From Symbiodinium natans (taxonomy: Eukaryota; Sar; Dinophyceae; Suessiales; Symbiodiniaceae), in contig CAJNDS010000202.1 of NCBI GenBank assembly GCA_905221605.1, positions 1 to 64,000 on the forward strand: a stretch of DNA of 64,000 nt, read 5' to 3'. The position numbers and the translations under genes were made by a program. Shown in pieces: positions 20,004-30,534 of this stretch (within the stretch, counting starts at the first letter, position 1; the number at the start of each line of letters is the position of its first letter). The notes under the pieces were generated by a model. The model saw nothing but the letters and a program-made list of their open reading frames with translations. It did not search any database and was not told where the DNA came from.

Positions 20004-20101
20004 ATGATTAACCAACTATAACTGTACTCGGGCACTTAAGGGGCTTATAAGTGGGTTAGAAGTAGAGTAATAATTGGTTCATAAGTACCATGAACCTCCC
20101 A
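20004..20101. mobile_element. family D element truncated at a telomere-type block
   Basis: The right end CCATGAACCTCCCA and the body (ATTAACCAACTATAACTGTA) match family D, but the left inverted end is missing and replaced by TTTAGGG-like sequence ending at about 20003. Confidence 0.6.
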
Positions 20102-20220
20102 GTAGTGTCTCTCTTTATGTCATCCATGACCAACATCGTTTCTTCTTAGGGGGTTGCACAAGAAAAGCACTTGGTATCCACCCCAGCCGTTCGGGTTCCA
20201 GATGACTCCAGGCCTTGACA

Positions 20221-20306
20221 CTATACTCCCCTTAGAACCTTAATAAAAATCATGTATCTAATATCCTCTTGGGTTTAAAAAAAAACAATTCCCACGGGGG
20301 ATATAG
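20221..20306. mobile_element. family A element, copy 2
   Basis: 86 bp with ends CTATACTCCCCTTAG and CACGGGGGATATAG, flanked by GACA on both sides (20217-20220 and 20307-20310). Confidence 0.8.
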
Positions 20307-20309
20307 GAC

Positions 20310-21059
20310 AGACATAGAGAGCAGGCAAGGAGCAAGGATTCTCACTTAAAACCTTCGAGTCCAAAAGGCTCGACCTCACAGGCGGAGAACAATGCGTACG
20401 CGCCATCCCGCACATGTTTCGCAATAAAGGTTTCTACGAATAAGGCAGTTCAACAACACCTTCCCCCGATTGTGTTGAGAACCGCTATACTTCTCCAAAG
20501 ACAAATCGCAAGCAATCGCAAGCACACAAATCGCAAGCACCCGTCCCAAGATGTTGAAAACACTTAGTGACTGAAACACAAATTGTAGGCCCCCTCTCCA
20601 ATATCTTTTGTCAGTTGTCGTCACTTGTCCTGGTACTGCCTTCGGCTGCTAAGAAACCCATTTGTTCACCTGACCTTTCGTGTTCCACTTGGAAACTTAC
20701 ACGAAACAGCTTCGGTCTACAGTTCAGCCGCACGAAGGCCTCCCGAACTAAAAACCAGTTGGTATCTTAATCTCAACGTGCAGCCTTAACCTCTGGTTTA
20801 TTTCTAAAATAGACTCAGAAAGCTCCCTTTATGTGCAGATCTTGGGAGCATGACGTGACATCAAGACGAATGAGGCCTTTGGCCCTGGTGCTATGGAGTC
20901 ATGGAGAACTTAACGCATGGCATTGCGCGCAACATTTTGAGAACAATAACCCATTGTTCCAGACCGACCTGAGTGCAAGGTTAGGTGCTGGCTTGAATTC
21001 TTGCACACGCTGGTAGTGCTCATGGCAACAAAGGAGCAACCCATCTATACCCTGAACCT
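20310..21059. other. no gene recognised
   Basis: Mixed sequence with short unconvincing frames on both strands (for example 20376-20624 minus). Confidence 0.3.
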
Positions 21060-21163
21060 CCTAAACCCTAAACCCTAAACCCTAAACCCTAAACCCTAAA
21101 CCCTAAACCCTAAACCCTAAACCCTAAACCCTAAACCCTAAGCCCTAAACCCTAAGCCCTAAG
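21060..21163. repeat. (CCCTAAA)n block
   Basis: About 15 units, the last few being CCCTAAG variants. Confidence 0.95.
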
Positions 21164-21181
21164 CGCCCTGAACCTCCCCAC

Positions 21182-21300
21182 CTGAAGGTGGCAGCCTCCG
21201 TTGGGCCAGTAACTCCAGTGTGCGCAGCCCGCCACGCTGTTGCAACGGTCTTGGCAGGCTGTTGAGCTGCTCTCCACGGTTCCTCGGGGCCGGGAACTTA
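21182..21300 (-). CDS. PAN/Apple-like Cys-rich exon
   Basis: The frame reads VESSSTACQDRCNSVAGCAH then WSYWPNGGCHLQ. This is the closest match here to the C..RC...GCAHFS(Y/F)WPDGGCHL signature of secreted dinoflagellate PAN/Apple-like modules (family recognised from memory of the pattern). It lies between telomere-type blocks and downstream of the EF-hand exon on the same strand, so both may belong to one gene. Confidence 0.6.
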
Positions 21301-21636
21301 TGCACAAAACCATAGTGCAGGTTTAGGGTTTAGGGGTTTAGGGTTTAGGGTTCAAGCTCACGCGAAGGGGTCCCAGACTGTACGGAAACCGTCAGAGAAC
21401 AGTTTGAAAAAAGAAGCCTCTGAACAAAAGCCTCTACAAAGGATACCCAGGCAACCCCCAAAAGCCTAGAATTTCTCAGGGGCTATAAACTTCACAGCCA
21501 ATTTCTAGGTTTTGGGTTCCCCCTGAGCAAATCTGGGCGTCTTCCCACGCGGTGCATGTCCAGCGGATCAAAATACACATCCCGGAGGTCCGCCTTGGAG
21601 GCCGCGGAATGTCGCTCTAAGGAGCCTTCTAAGCTT

Positions 21637-21715
21637 CGGGGCTGAATAGCCCAAAAAAGGTTAACCTTCTATGTATAGTAGGATTCTATATAGTCAAAAA
21701 GGTTAAGGTTGCCTA
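21637..21715. mobile_element. possible family B element, copy 2
   Basis: It begins GGGCTGAATAGCCCAAAAAA followed by GGTTAACC, as in the 1309-1455 element, and ends with inverted TCAAAAAGGTTAAGG. It lies between the EF-hand exon and the next exon, so probably in an intron. Confidence 0.4.
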
Positions 21716-21781
21716 CCCAGTCCGTTAAGTAAAGAATGTAGCTTTCTAACATTACGTGCAGCGCCCCTAAACCATACAAAC

Positions 21782-22558
21782 TCAAATCCCAGACTCCCCG
21801 TAGATTGCGCAGGCGTTGCCCTCCTTCGCGCCGTAGAACACGTCCTTCAGGCAGCCGGCGAAGTCCTTGGCCCTTTCCACGACGATATCGACAAAGCAGT
21901 CCACGAGCTTGGTGACGGTCTTCCAGAAGGACGGGAAGATGTTCTTGACGTTGACTTTCTTCAGACACCCCCCGATTTGCTTGACTGTCTCGGTATGCCC
22001 GTCAAGGCAACCTCCCGAAATGGTCGTCTGAAGCAACGCGGAAGGCTGGGACCACTTCAGCACGTCCGCTCCAAGGAACTCGCTCAAGTTCAGGCAGCCA
22101 GAAAGATCCTGATCGTGGAGCGCGAGGAAATTCTGAGCCACGGACTCATTCACGCCAGCGCTGTGCATGGCAACTGGATGTGAGTGCGTGGCTCCATCGA
22201 TCTTCCGACCGTCGACCAGTCCGTGCATCAGCTCGGACAGGTTGAGGCACCCGGAGGAATCCTTGTCATAGGCGACAAAAGCTTCAGCAAGCTCCCCTTG
22301 CTCCTCTTGAAGTGTCAAATTCTCATCCAGGACCTCGTCCACGGTCATGTTGTCATCATCCGGTGTCGTCAAATTTGGCACTTGCTTCATCACAAGCATC
22401 CCTGACTGAGCTTCTGATACATGCCGCTGCAGCAGTGCCGGACTGTCAGCAGGAGAAACAGCACCTGACTTGCAAGTATCCTCGTAAGCTGAACTGTTCC
22501 AGCACGCACAACACGTGCAAGTAGCGATGCCCAGCACGAGAAGGAACCGCGTTGACAT
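21782..22558 (-). CDS. secreted EF-hand protein, first exon
   Basis: The Met at 22558 is preferred over the upstream one because it starts a signal peptide, MSTRFLLVLGIATCTCCACW. Two EF-hand loops follow, DKDSSGCLNLSE (about residue 105) and DQDLSGCLNLSE (about residue 153); both have acidic residues at loop positions 1, 3 and 12, though Cys and Leu replace some usual ligands. The C-terminal third is Cys-rich (GGCL ... CLKKVNVKNIFPSFWKTVTK ... CLKDVFYGA). Predicted to bind calcium in the secretory path or outside the cell. It ends at a stop at 21782, or splices just before it to the PAN/Apple-like exons further left. About 10 residues longer if the first Met is used. Confidence 0.7.
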   Translation of the reverse strand: MSTRFLLVLGIATCTCCACWNSSAYEDTCKSGAVSPADSPALLQRHVSEAQSGMLVMKQVPNLTTPDDDNMTVDEVLDENLTLQEEQGELAEAFVAYDKDSSGCLNLSELMHGLVDGRKIDGATHSHPVAMHSAGVNESVAQNFLALHDQDLSGCLNLSEFLGADVLKWSQPSALLQTTISGGCLDGHTETVKQIGGCLKKVNVKNIFPSFWKTVTKLVDCFVDIVVERAKDFAGCLKDVFYGAKEGNACAIYGESGI

Positions 22559-22599
22559 CACGCGAGGCGGTAGGGGATGAGTAACCAAAAGTAATACTC

Positions 22600-23580
22600 A
22601 CACTTGTGGTCAGTAGTGGCTGCAGCACAGCAAGTGAAAGCGGCCCGTTCCTGCAGCACGCTTGAAGTGGTCTTCTGACTTGCTTGGAGAAAACAACCCT
22701 AAACCCCAAGCCACGAACCCCAAACCCTAAACCCTAAACAATTCACATGAGCTGCTTTGCGACGCCGTTGAATTTTACGCAACCACGAGCGGAATGCAAG
22801 CCGTCATGTTGGCCATGATGAAGAACTGGTTGTCCATCATAAGTATCTTCGTTTCATTGTCTTGAAACGGAATTGCTTTGTGATAGTCATTCATCTATCA
22901 CTTATCTTTCTTGCATCTTTCAACCTAGTACAGTTCCTTGAGAATCAAGAGCCTTCTATCCAACATACTGGGTTCTAAGACCTCCAGAAATGTCACGATC
23001 TAGGAGCTACAGCCGCCGCGCGACCCTCGCAAACGATGCAAAGCTGCTGCACGATTCGCCGACATGATGCCAGTACGAATTTTTCCGCAGCTACAGCACC
23101 AACGCGAGACCGCGAACGCTTTGCGCACTGTAGGCAGCCGCAACGATATTACTAAGCATCAGGCCCTCCGGCAGTGCCATCTCGATTGACTCACAGCAAC
23201 CTTTGCCTTTCTGATTTTGCCAGCCATGCCAGGATCACTCCAAGCTAAGGCTCACGAGCGGGGCATCTTCAGTCGGACGCCAGCCTGCGTGCAGAATCTT
23301 GCTTCCAGAGTGCAGCTTGTGACTGGTTGAGGGTTTAGGGACTCAGGGCTATGACGGCCATGTGTCTTTGCGTGGAGGAAGAAACCACGAGCAACTTGAG
23401 CTGGAAAGGGCTTCCGTAAAATCCCAACTCTGCACTACCATGATACTAGCCATTCACAAGTGACTCCTTATTACAGGCAAGCTCTCTAGTGCAGTGTTGT
23501 TTTCAAGAAGTGCTCTAATTACTGCAAACCTGGCCAGCAGTCGAACCAAATCAAAAACTCCAATGGTTGAATCTGCGGGC
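22600..23580. other. intergenic; no gene recognised
   Basis: Upstream of the EF-hand gene. No convincing frame; a few telomere-like words at 22696-22740 and 23326-23345. Confidence 0.4.
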
Positions 23581-23665
23581 CCCTAAACCCTAAACCCTAA
23601 ACCCTAAACCCTAAACCCTAAACCCTAAACCCTAAACCCTAAACCCTAAACCCTAAACCCTAAAG
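23581..23665. repeat. (CCCTAAA)n block
   Basis: About 12 perfect units. Confidence 0.95.
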
Positions 23666-24135
23666 TACGAGGAGTGGATTGAACTCACATCAGGCTGCCC
23701 AAAACACATCAGCTGTGGATGCTCCTGGAGAAATTACACGTCAGCGGCAAAAATGCGCATCAACGCGTCCCAAACCCCAATGTGGATGCTGCACGTCGTT
23801 CTCCTTACATGACAGCTCAAATCTCTCGCTGCCTTGTGGGTGTTGATGTCTTAGATGCTTTGAAACAGCTTTACAACAACCATGGCGTTCCTGGTGGCAG
23901 CACATCTCCAAGGACTCGCTTGTTTCTCTCCCTCTCCCTCTCTCTCCCTCCATATATGCGTGTATATAGTAATCCAAACAAGAAACAAGTGCGACTGCCC
24001 AATGCGGATGCTCCCCACAAGTCGAGTACAATAAACTGTCGTTCCAGTGTGACTGGCCAAAGCGTGCTTCCCCAACATGGACGGTCCCCGACGCATGTTT
24101 CGATCAGGCCATGCGAGATCAAGCGACTGCTTGGT

Positions 24136-24224
24136 CTCTACTCCCCTTAGAACCTTAATAAAAAATATTTCCAATACCCTCTTGGGTGTTATATAAACAA
24201 AAAATAATTCCAAGGGGGATATAG
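24136..24224. mobile_element. family A element, copy 3
   Basis: 89 bp with ends CTCTACTCCCCTTAG and CAAGGGGGATATAG, flanked by TGGT on both sides (24132-24135 and 24225-24228). Confidence 0.8.
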
Positions 24225-24348
24225 TGGTAGCCCAGTAGCCACATTTTAATAAGGGTGCCCTGTTCGGGGTTGGTCACTTTGCAGGGGAACCTTGAACCAG
24301 AAAAGGGCACAAGGGTGCTGGGCTGCCAAGACTACACGGTATGTTATC

Positions 24349-24725
24349 CCTAAACCCTAAACCCTAAACCCTAAACCCTTAACCCTTAACCCTAAACCCT
24401 AAACCCTAAACCCCGAAGTGCTGCCTGCAGCCACGAACCAGCACTTTCAGCCAGGAGCTGCGGAACCAAAGGCGGTCCTCAGAGTTTTAAGATGCTGAGA
24501 GCTGCCGTGGTGCAGGTTTAGGGTTTAGGGTTTAGGGTTAGGGGTTTAGGGTTTAGGGTTTAGGGTTTAGGGTTTAGGGTTCCAGACTGCAAAAGAAACA
24601 AGCCGAAGCAACTGCAAGAGCTAGACGCTGTGCGGAGAGTTGGTGCCGGGGTTGCGGACTATGCGCATGGCCTAGCTCCCAGCAGTGCAGGAGGTGGGTT
24701 GAGGGTTTAGGGTTTAGGGTTAAGG
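24349..24725. repeat. cluster of telomere-type blocks
   Basis: CCCTAAA-type at 24349-24417, TTTAGGG at 24515-24581 and 24697-24727, with unique sequence between. Confidence 0.9.
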
Positions 24726-24739
24726 GTGATAGTGTAAGA

Positions 24740-26790
24740 GGAAGGTCATGAACAACAGACTGAGGCCCTGTCCTTGTAGTGCCATTTGGGTGTTGACGCT
24801 GGTTTGCCATGTCCGACAAATTCCCCCTGGCAAGGAAAGAGAACGCAATCGAATGCCATCTTCTGGACTATTCTCTGCAAGTTCCCCTGAAAGTGTCTTA
24901 TATCTGATGCATAACCTCTGGCGGCATCACCTCAACGCGTTGAGCCTCTCCTGCACCAAATCGGCACGTTGTGTCTTCCGAGAATGGTTCAGTTCGAGTG
25001 TTCGATTCCTACAGTAACAGGCCAGAAAGAGCAAACTAGGGGACCCTCGGAATGGGGGAGCTAGCACCCTGTGCATGTGCGGTTCGTCAATGGCTTTGGT
25101 CCCACACTGATGGATCGTGAAAGGTTGGTCCGGGATGGCCGGCTTAGAAATGCTGGCAGCCAATGACTGTGAGCCAGTGTGCTTTCTGCCCTGGATGCCT
25201 CTCTGATTTCTCAAGGCTATTCGCAGCCCGAATTCTCATGTCACAGAAGCAAAAGCTGTACAAACCCTTGACATGTGCAGTACATCCCTGTCCTGGATGC
25301 TCTCCAGATCTGCTGAACCTGAAGCAAGTTCTTGGCGCGATGCTGAATAGGGTGTGGGCGCGCGCACTGAGACTAACCAGGTCTCTCTCTCTCTCTCTGC
25401 CGCTGCATCCCAAAGGTCCCACTGCGTGAGGCTAACTAGGTGGTGCAACTGAACTGAGGCTCAATTCAGCCGCCTCCGCGATATGCGGTCGATGTCGGTG
25501 ATCCAAGGCTTCCCGACGAGGCAGTGGCCTCGGCAGAGCTAAGAGGAACCCAGAGACTCCAATACCCCTTAAACCATCTAAGGACCCCTGTTCGAGTTTA
25601 AGGAATACTCTTAATTGAGGGGTAGTGGAGTCCCTGAAAAAACTGCGTTGCGCAGGTGTCCGTGCTGGGACACCGCGCCAAACTCCGACCGCGATTCGCC
25701 AGATGTTGCAGGCCACCACCTAAGCAGTCGCAGAGGCTGCTTCCTTGTTGGGGGGTACATTAAAAACTATCATTTTTTAAATCCTTATTGGGAATTTCAT
25801 GAGGAAAATACGAAAGTATAACCAACAAGGACCCAGGAGGTCGCAGAAGGGTGTGGGGAAGGCGGGGGTGAACCAGCCTGGGAAGCTAGGGCTCGCGCTC
25901 GAATGGAAGAGGCCTTTCGAGATGTCCATCTTGCTTTGTGGAGACTGGGGAGTGCCTTCGGCAAGCTAGCGGATCTAACACCCTATGAACCCTAAACCCT
26001 AAACCCTAAACCCTAAGAAGGCGAACAGTGCAGTTGTGCCCCAGCCCCGCAAGCTCTCAGACTGTGGCTGGCGCTTCTGCCGAGATCAGAGTTTAGGAAC
26101 GCTGCCTGAGTTTTTGATAGGTAGGGTTTAGGGTTTAGGGTTTTAGGGTTTAGGGTTTTTAGGGTTTTAGGGTTTAGGCTCATGAAGCCACGCAGCCTTC
26201 CCAAGCACCATGCAAGAGCCAAGAACGAAAGGATTTAGTGAAACTCGTGCTCTTTCTGGGCAAGGCACGGCAGCAGATGTTTCTGGAATTCCTGCAACCG
26301 AGACATGGCTGTTGTGCACGGAAGCAGAGGAACATTCGAGGCAGGACGCTTGAAAGCATGCACCCTAAACCCTAAACCCTAAACCCTCTTGGGCAGATGC
26401 AAATTGTTGCCTGGCCTGCAGCTCTGGCAGCAGGCGGTGCCTCCCAGCACGCATTTTTTTTAGCTAGGATGGCCCTTAAACACCCCTCTGAAAAAGTATT
26501 CCTGAAGGGGATCCTCTTGAACCCGAGAAGGGAAAACAAAAAAACATCCCAATGACCTCCCTCGTTTGGCTTCTTTTCTGTCCTTGGTTGGCTACCTCTT
26601 GGTTACGCAGTAAGGTTGTTGGTCAGTTGTTGCAAGTACGGTCGAACCAGCCATGCTTTGCTTTCTATGATGTAGCTTTACAATCTCGCAACTCTCTGCG
26701 CTCTGCGTGTTATTGCCGTGCCTTGCTGCTCACTTCAGCCATGGCTTCTTGCAGGGTCCTGGTGCCACAATCAGGTTTCACATTCTACCA
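24740..26790. other. unassigned; several weak ORFs
   Basis: Overlapping open frames on both strands (24748-25017 +, 25163-25429 +, 25144-25422 -, 25432-25719 -) show no recognisable domain. A degenerate word near 25185 recurs near 25290 (GCCCTGGATGC / TCCTGGATGC). (CT)n at 25381-25398. Telomere-type blocks lie at 25987-26015 and 26125-26180. A 26552-26827 plus frame is hydrophobic but unrecognised. Confidence 0.3.
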
Positions 26791-26817
26791 GTTCTCGGCG
26801 TTCTTACTGTTGCTTAG

Positions 26818-27490
26818 TAGGGACTGAGGGAACGAGGTACCCTATATCCCCCTATATATATATAAATGGCAGTGGGTCAAAATTCGGGTTGTCGCGGGGA
26901 GTCCCCCACGCCCTCTGCTACAAGCCTTGTCGCGGGCAGGTTGTTTCATACCTTTGTCGCGCCGCTACTTTGAACCCAATTTTCTTAGTTGGGTTTTGTA
27001 AGGGTTTAGGGTAAAGGGTTTAGGTTTAGGGTTGGGGTTTCGGATGAAGGGTTTAGGGACCGCAGGGATTTTACTGGAGAGCCTTAAACCCTGAACCCTG
27101 TAAATATAAACCCTGGGCTTCTCGTCAAGGTTGTCCTACGGATGGGCACCTGCTGGCTCGAGCAGTCGCGCGGGTTGTCGCGGGTATGTCGCGCCCTGTC
27201 GCAAGCCTTGTCGCGGACTGAGAGCGAAAGTTGCTGCAGACACGCATCAAGGTCGCATCGAGATTGGCAATGAGAAAATTCAATGGTATTGCTGTCTTGT
27301 CGGGGGGGGGGGGTTGTAGCCTTGTCGCGGGGGGGGTTGTCGCGGACACGGCACGTCTGTTACAAACCTTTGTCGCGGAGGGACCCCCCGGTGCCTGTTA
27401 CAAGCCCGGAAAAAAAACTCACTGCCATATATACACATATATACCCTTTAAGGGGTTATAGAGGGTACTCCTTTCCCTCATTCCCTACGA
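26818..27490. mobile_element. family H element, about 670 bp, with TTGTCGCG motifs
   Basis: Long imperfect inverted ends: left AGGGACTGAGGGAACGAGGT, then ACCCTATATCCCC and a TATA-rich word ending ATGGCAGTG; right has the inverse, CACTGCCATATATAC ... GGGTACTCC ... CCCTCATTCCCTA. The interior repeats TTGTCGCGGG-like words at least eight times and includes a G-run. Non-coding. A short relative is at 40799-40905. Confidence 0.6.
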
Positions 27491-27539
27491 ACCCTAAACC
27501 CCAAACCCCAAACCCTAAACCCTCAACCCTAAACCCTAC

Positions 27540-27641
27540 CAACAGGAAGCTGATGTGCCAGGTGATCCCCGTCCTCGCATTGTCCGAGGCGCGGTGCGCA
27601 ATCTGCAGGAGTTCGGCCTTCACCTGGTCCTGCGACGACAA
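27540..27641 (-). CDS. gene D, exon (or a neighbouring gene)
   Basis: The frame reads SSQDQVKAELLQIAHRASDN then ARTGITWHISFLL, followed by GTAGGG. Helical; telomere-type blocks lie on both sides. Confidence 0.55.
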
Positions 27642-27860
27642 GGGGTTTAGGGTTTAGGGTTCAGGGTTTAGGGATAGGATTCGGGAGACCCTTGGGGATA
27701 TAGACCCTCTGAGTAAGGTCCCTGTTTAAGAGAGCCAGAAGAGGGTTAAGAATGGCTCCCTTCTAAGGGTCCCCCTTATCCTACCTAGGATCATGCCGTC
27801 GTGACGATGTCTTCCATAGGCAGCTGTAAACATTCAATCTGATGAACGCATTTGAGGCTT

Positions 27861-27935
27861 TACGATAATACGGGACCCCGAATTCAGACCCCCAAATAGT
27901 ACGACCCCCTTATAATATGGACGATTGCAACGACA
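27861..27935. mobile_element. family E short element
   Basis: ACGATAATACGGGACCCC ... CAAATAGTACGACCCCC ... TTATAATATGG, as in the copies at 4903 and 38236. Confidence 0.45.
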
Positions 27936-27978
27936 CCCCTGAACCCTAAACCACCCTAAACCCTGAACCCTAAACCTA

Positions 27979-28043
27979 AAGACAATGCACAACTCAGAGC
28001 AGGAGGCCATCAGGAAGTCCTGCCCCAAGGCAGTGGTGGAGCC
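27979..28043 (-). CDS. gene D, candidate exon
   Basis: The frame reads GSTTALGQDFLMASCSELCI then V. Short, with telomere-type words on its 3' side. Confidence 0.4.
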
Positions 28044-28469
28044 TGAATAACATGAACCCATGACAGACTTTGTGCGACGTCAATGCCCCATGAAGCGAGT
28101 TCATGTCTCTCTCGGTCCTTCGTGCACAGTTCAAATTCTACTCCAGCAGAATGCTTGTACAGACAGAGGCTGTAGGTTCAGCATGCGTGAAGAAAACGAA
28201 TTCTCTTGTTGCCCACGTTAAAGGTGCTGTGCGGGTTGACAGTAGTTTTCTTTGGTTCAGGCCGAATGTCAAATTAATTTGTCTTCGCATACAGCTGGGC
28301 GCAAGCCCCAGATCCGGGCGCCTGTCGACTGTCGAGCCTGCGCCTGCGCATGCAAGTGAGCTGATGATTTGAGGGGGGTGTTTCCGCGATAGCCGTTTCC
28401 ACAACTCACAAGAACCCCAAGGCCAAGAAAAAAACTCACAACCAACTGAGCACAAAATGCACGTCTCAC

Positions 28470-28502
28470 CTCGGTGATCAGCTTCTCAATCTCATACCGC
28501 CT
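28470..28502 (-). CDS. gene D, very short exon
   Basis: The frame reads RRYEIEKLITE followed by a strong donor, GTGAGA. Too short to be found as an ORF; kept because of the donor and the helix-like composition matching its neighbours. Confidence 0.4.
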
Positions 28503-28639
28503 CGGTCTTACATTGTCCTACATGTCACCAGGAAGCAAGCAAGCAATCATGTGGGCACACGAACCCCGAACGGTCCATGTCCGAAAATAGCATTGACCTT
28601 CGTCCATGGAATCCCTAAGACTGCCCTTAACTAAGTCCC

Positions 28640-28735
28640 TAGGCCCTAAACCCTAAACCCTAAACGCTAATGTCCTAAACCCTAAACCCTAAACCCTAAA
28701 CCCTAAACCCTAATTTCCTAAACCCTACACCCGCT
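28640..28735. repeat. (CCCTAAA)n block with variants
   Basis: About ten units in two runs separated by TAATGTCCTAAA. Confidence 0.9.
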
Positions 28736-28785
28736 GAAACAGCAACACTTATCCCAAAGCGGCCTACCCAGCTAAGGATTTACAC

Positions 28786-28845
28786 CTGGGGCTCGGGCTC
28801 CACGGCCATGGCACGCGTCTCATCGGCAACCTGCCGAGCTTCCAC
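28786..28845 (-). CDS. gene D, 20-codon exon
   Basis: The acceptor GACTTCAG and donor CCCCAG^GTGTAA frame exactly 60 nt, encoding VEARQVADETRAMAVEPEPQ in phase 0. The plus strand is open too but lacks comparable splice signals. Helical, charged; probably coiled coil. Confidence 0.55.
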
Positions 28846-28879
28846 CTGAAGTCTCGGGGGGGCTAATAGGGTGTCTAAG

Positions 28880-29040
28880 GCTTAGGGTTTCTGGGGTTTC
28901 TGGGGTTTCTAGGGCTTCTAGGGTTTCTAGGGTTTCTAAGGCTTCTAGGGTTTCTAGGGCTTCTAGGGTTTCTAGGGCTTCTAGGGCTTCTAGGGTTTCT
29001 AGGGTTTCTAGGGTTTCCAGGGTTTCTAGGGTTTAGGGTT
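28880..29040. repeat. GGGTTTCTA 9-mer array
   Basis: About 18 units of GGGTTTCTA and GGGCTTCTA in loose alternation, ending in true TTTAGGG. It looks like a telomere-repeat variant with two added bases that has spread in tandem. Confidence 0.85.
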
Positions 29041-29136
29041 TCGGATAATACGGGGGCCTGAGCAATTGGAACAGGGTTTTGGGGTCTATTTAGTAGCAGT
29101 ATAAAGGGGCCATAAGGGAATACTATTGGCAATTAC
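29040..29136. mobile_element. family F short element
   Basis: It starts TTCGGATAATACGGGGGCCT, contains AGGGTTTTGGGGTCT and ends CATAAGGGAATACTATTGGC. Related copies: 56568-56660, 58588-58673, 59900-60003. Confidence 0.5.
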
Positions 29137-29344
29137 CTTTCGTACTTTGTTGCCACCCGCACTGCGATCTGATGTCGCAGTCTCCGCCGGGCGGGGGTCT
29201 ACCAGCATACCAACGAACTCTCACGGCAGCAGCAACTTCATCCCGCCAAATGATGGAAGAATTAGTCCAGGCTTCGCTCCCTTTCGCTCCCTAGGATTTT
29301 GGGTTGAGGGTTTGGGGGGTGGCTGTGCTTTTTTGAAGAGTATC

Positions 29345-29453
29345 GGTCGGGATGTTCCTCTTCTACTAACAGTCCTTAGTATTTAAATAGGGGGTACGAT
29401 AATCCCTATCAAGGACCGTTAGGATAAGGGGGGAACATCCCAAAGTATCGGCC
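29345..29453. mobile_element. family C element, copy 2
   Basis: Ends GGGATGTTCCTCTTCTACTA and TAAGGGGGGAACATCCC are inverted. AGTATCGG flanks both sides, an 8-bp target duplication. Confidence 0.75.
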
Positions 29454-29642
29454 CTTTGCGGACATTATCCCCAATTCCTCGGCAGATCAAGGCTCAGTAC
29501 TCAAAGGGTTCAGGGTTGAGGCTCATGCTCCCTTAACCCCTAAGCCCTCCCCCCCCCCCCCTTTAAAAAAATGAAGAACCACAATCCAGGGAAAATGACC
29601 GAAGACAACGTTAAACTCTCAGGGCCCCGTTTGCAATGAGCA

Positions 29643-29676
29643 CCCCCACCCCCCCCCCCCCCCCCCCCCCCCCCGC
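29643..29676. repeat. poly-C run
   Basis: About 30 C, with a second run at 29548-29562. Length may be unreliable in assembly. Confidence 0.8.
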
Positions 29677-29772
29677 CCAACAAAAAAAGATAACCAAAAA
29701 TGAACATACAAATACAAAAAACACACACACAAAGAGGCTCCCTTTTCAAGCTGCCTTTTTGCAGCAAGCAAA

Positions 29773-29865
29773 GCCTAAACCCTAAACCCTAAACCCTAAA
29801 CCCTAAACCCTAAACCCTAAACCCTAAACCCTAAACCCTAAACCCTAAACCCTAAACCCTAAACC
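29773..29865. repeat. (CCCTAAA)n block
   Basis: About 13 perfect units directly beside the 29878-29932 exon. Confidence 0.95.
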
Positions 29866-29877
29866 GCTTCCTTTCAA

Positions 29878-29932
29878 AGGTAGGTTTCGGCCTTGGCAGC
29901 CGCGAGCTGGTCATGCATCTCCTTCACGCCTC
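29878..29932 (-). CDS. gene D, short exon
   Basis: The frame reads GVKEMHDQLAAAKAETYL, an amphipathic helix, directly beside a telomere-type block on its 3' side. Confidence 0.5.
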
Positions 29933-30161
29933 AGACACATGAAGTCCTAAGGACTTAGGGTCGTTTTTTTGTTATGTTTTTTTTCGGTTGGGGGGGGGGG
30001 GGTAGGGTTTAGGGTTTAGGGTTTAGGGTCTACGGTGTAGGGTCTAGGGTTTAGGGATTAGGTTATAGGGTCCGCCGAGCTCTCTGACTGAGGGCTTAGG
30101 GTTGGGGCACAGGAAAAGTCATGAAGCCCTCGAGCAGGATCCGCATCTTGTGCCAAGGGTA

Positions 30162-30280
30162 CTTGGAGGTTCATGGTACTTATTAACCGATTGTACCTGT
30201 AATTATAACACACTTTTAAGCCCCTCAAGTGCCCGAATATGGTTCTAAGTACTGGTAAATAGGTACCATGAACCTCCAAG
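30162..30280. mobile_element. family D element, intact copy
   Basis: 119 bp with perfect ends CTTGGAGGTTCATGGTAC and its inverse; TA flanks both sides. Most of the body is itself palindromic, so a long hairpin is possible. Confidence 0.75.
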
Positions 30281-30448
30281 TATCCCTTTTGGGGTTGGGA
30301 AACCCTAAACCCTAAACCCTAAACTCTAAACCCTAAACCCAACAAGGGAACCCAGGGCCAAGAAAAGGGCAGAAGGATACTGGGCTACCAAAAGGATCAG
30401 CAAGAACAAGCATCATGGTGAGGCCTCACCCTCGGGGAACCTCAGGAT

Positions 30449-30528
30449 GGGTTTAGGGTTTAGGGTTTAGGGTTTAGGGTTTAGGGTTCAGGGTTCAGGG
30501 TTCAGGGTTTAGGGTTCAGGGTTCAGGG
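30449..30528. repeat. TTTAGGG/TTCAGGG block
   Basis: TTTAGGG units passing into TTCAGGG variants. Confidence 0.9.
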
Positions 30529-30534
30529 CAAAGC

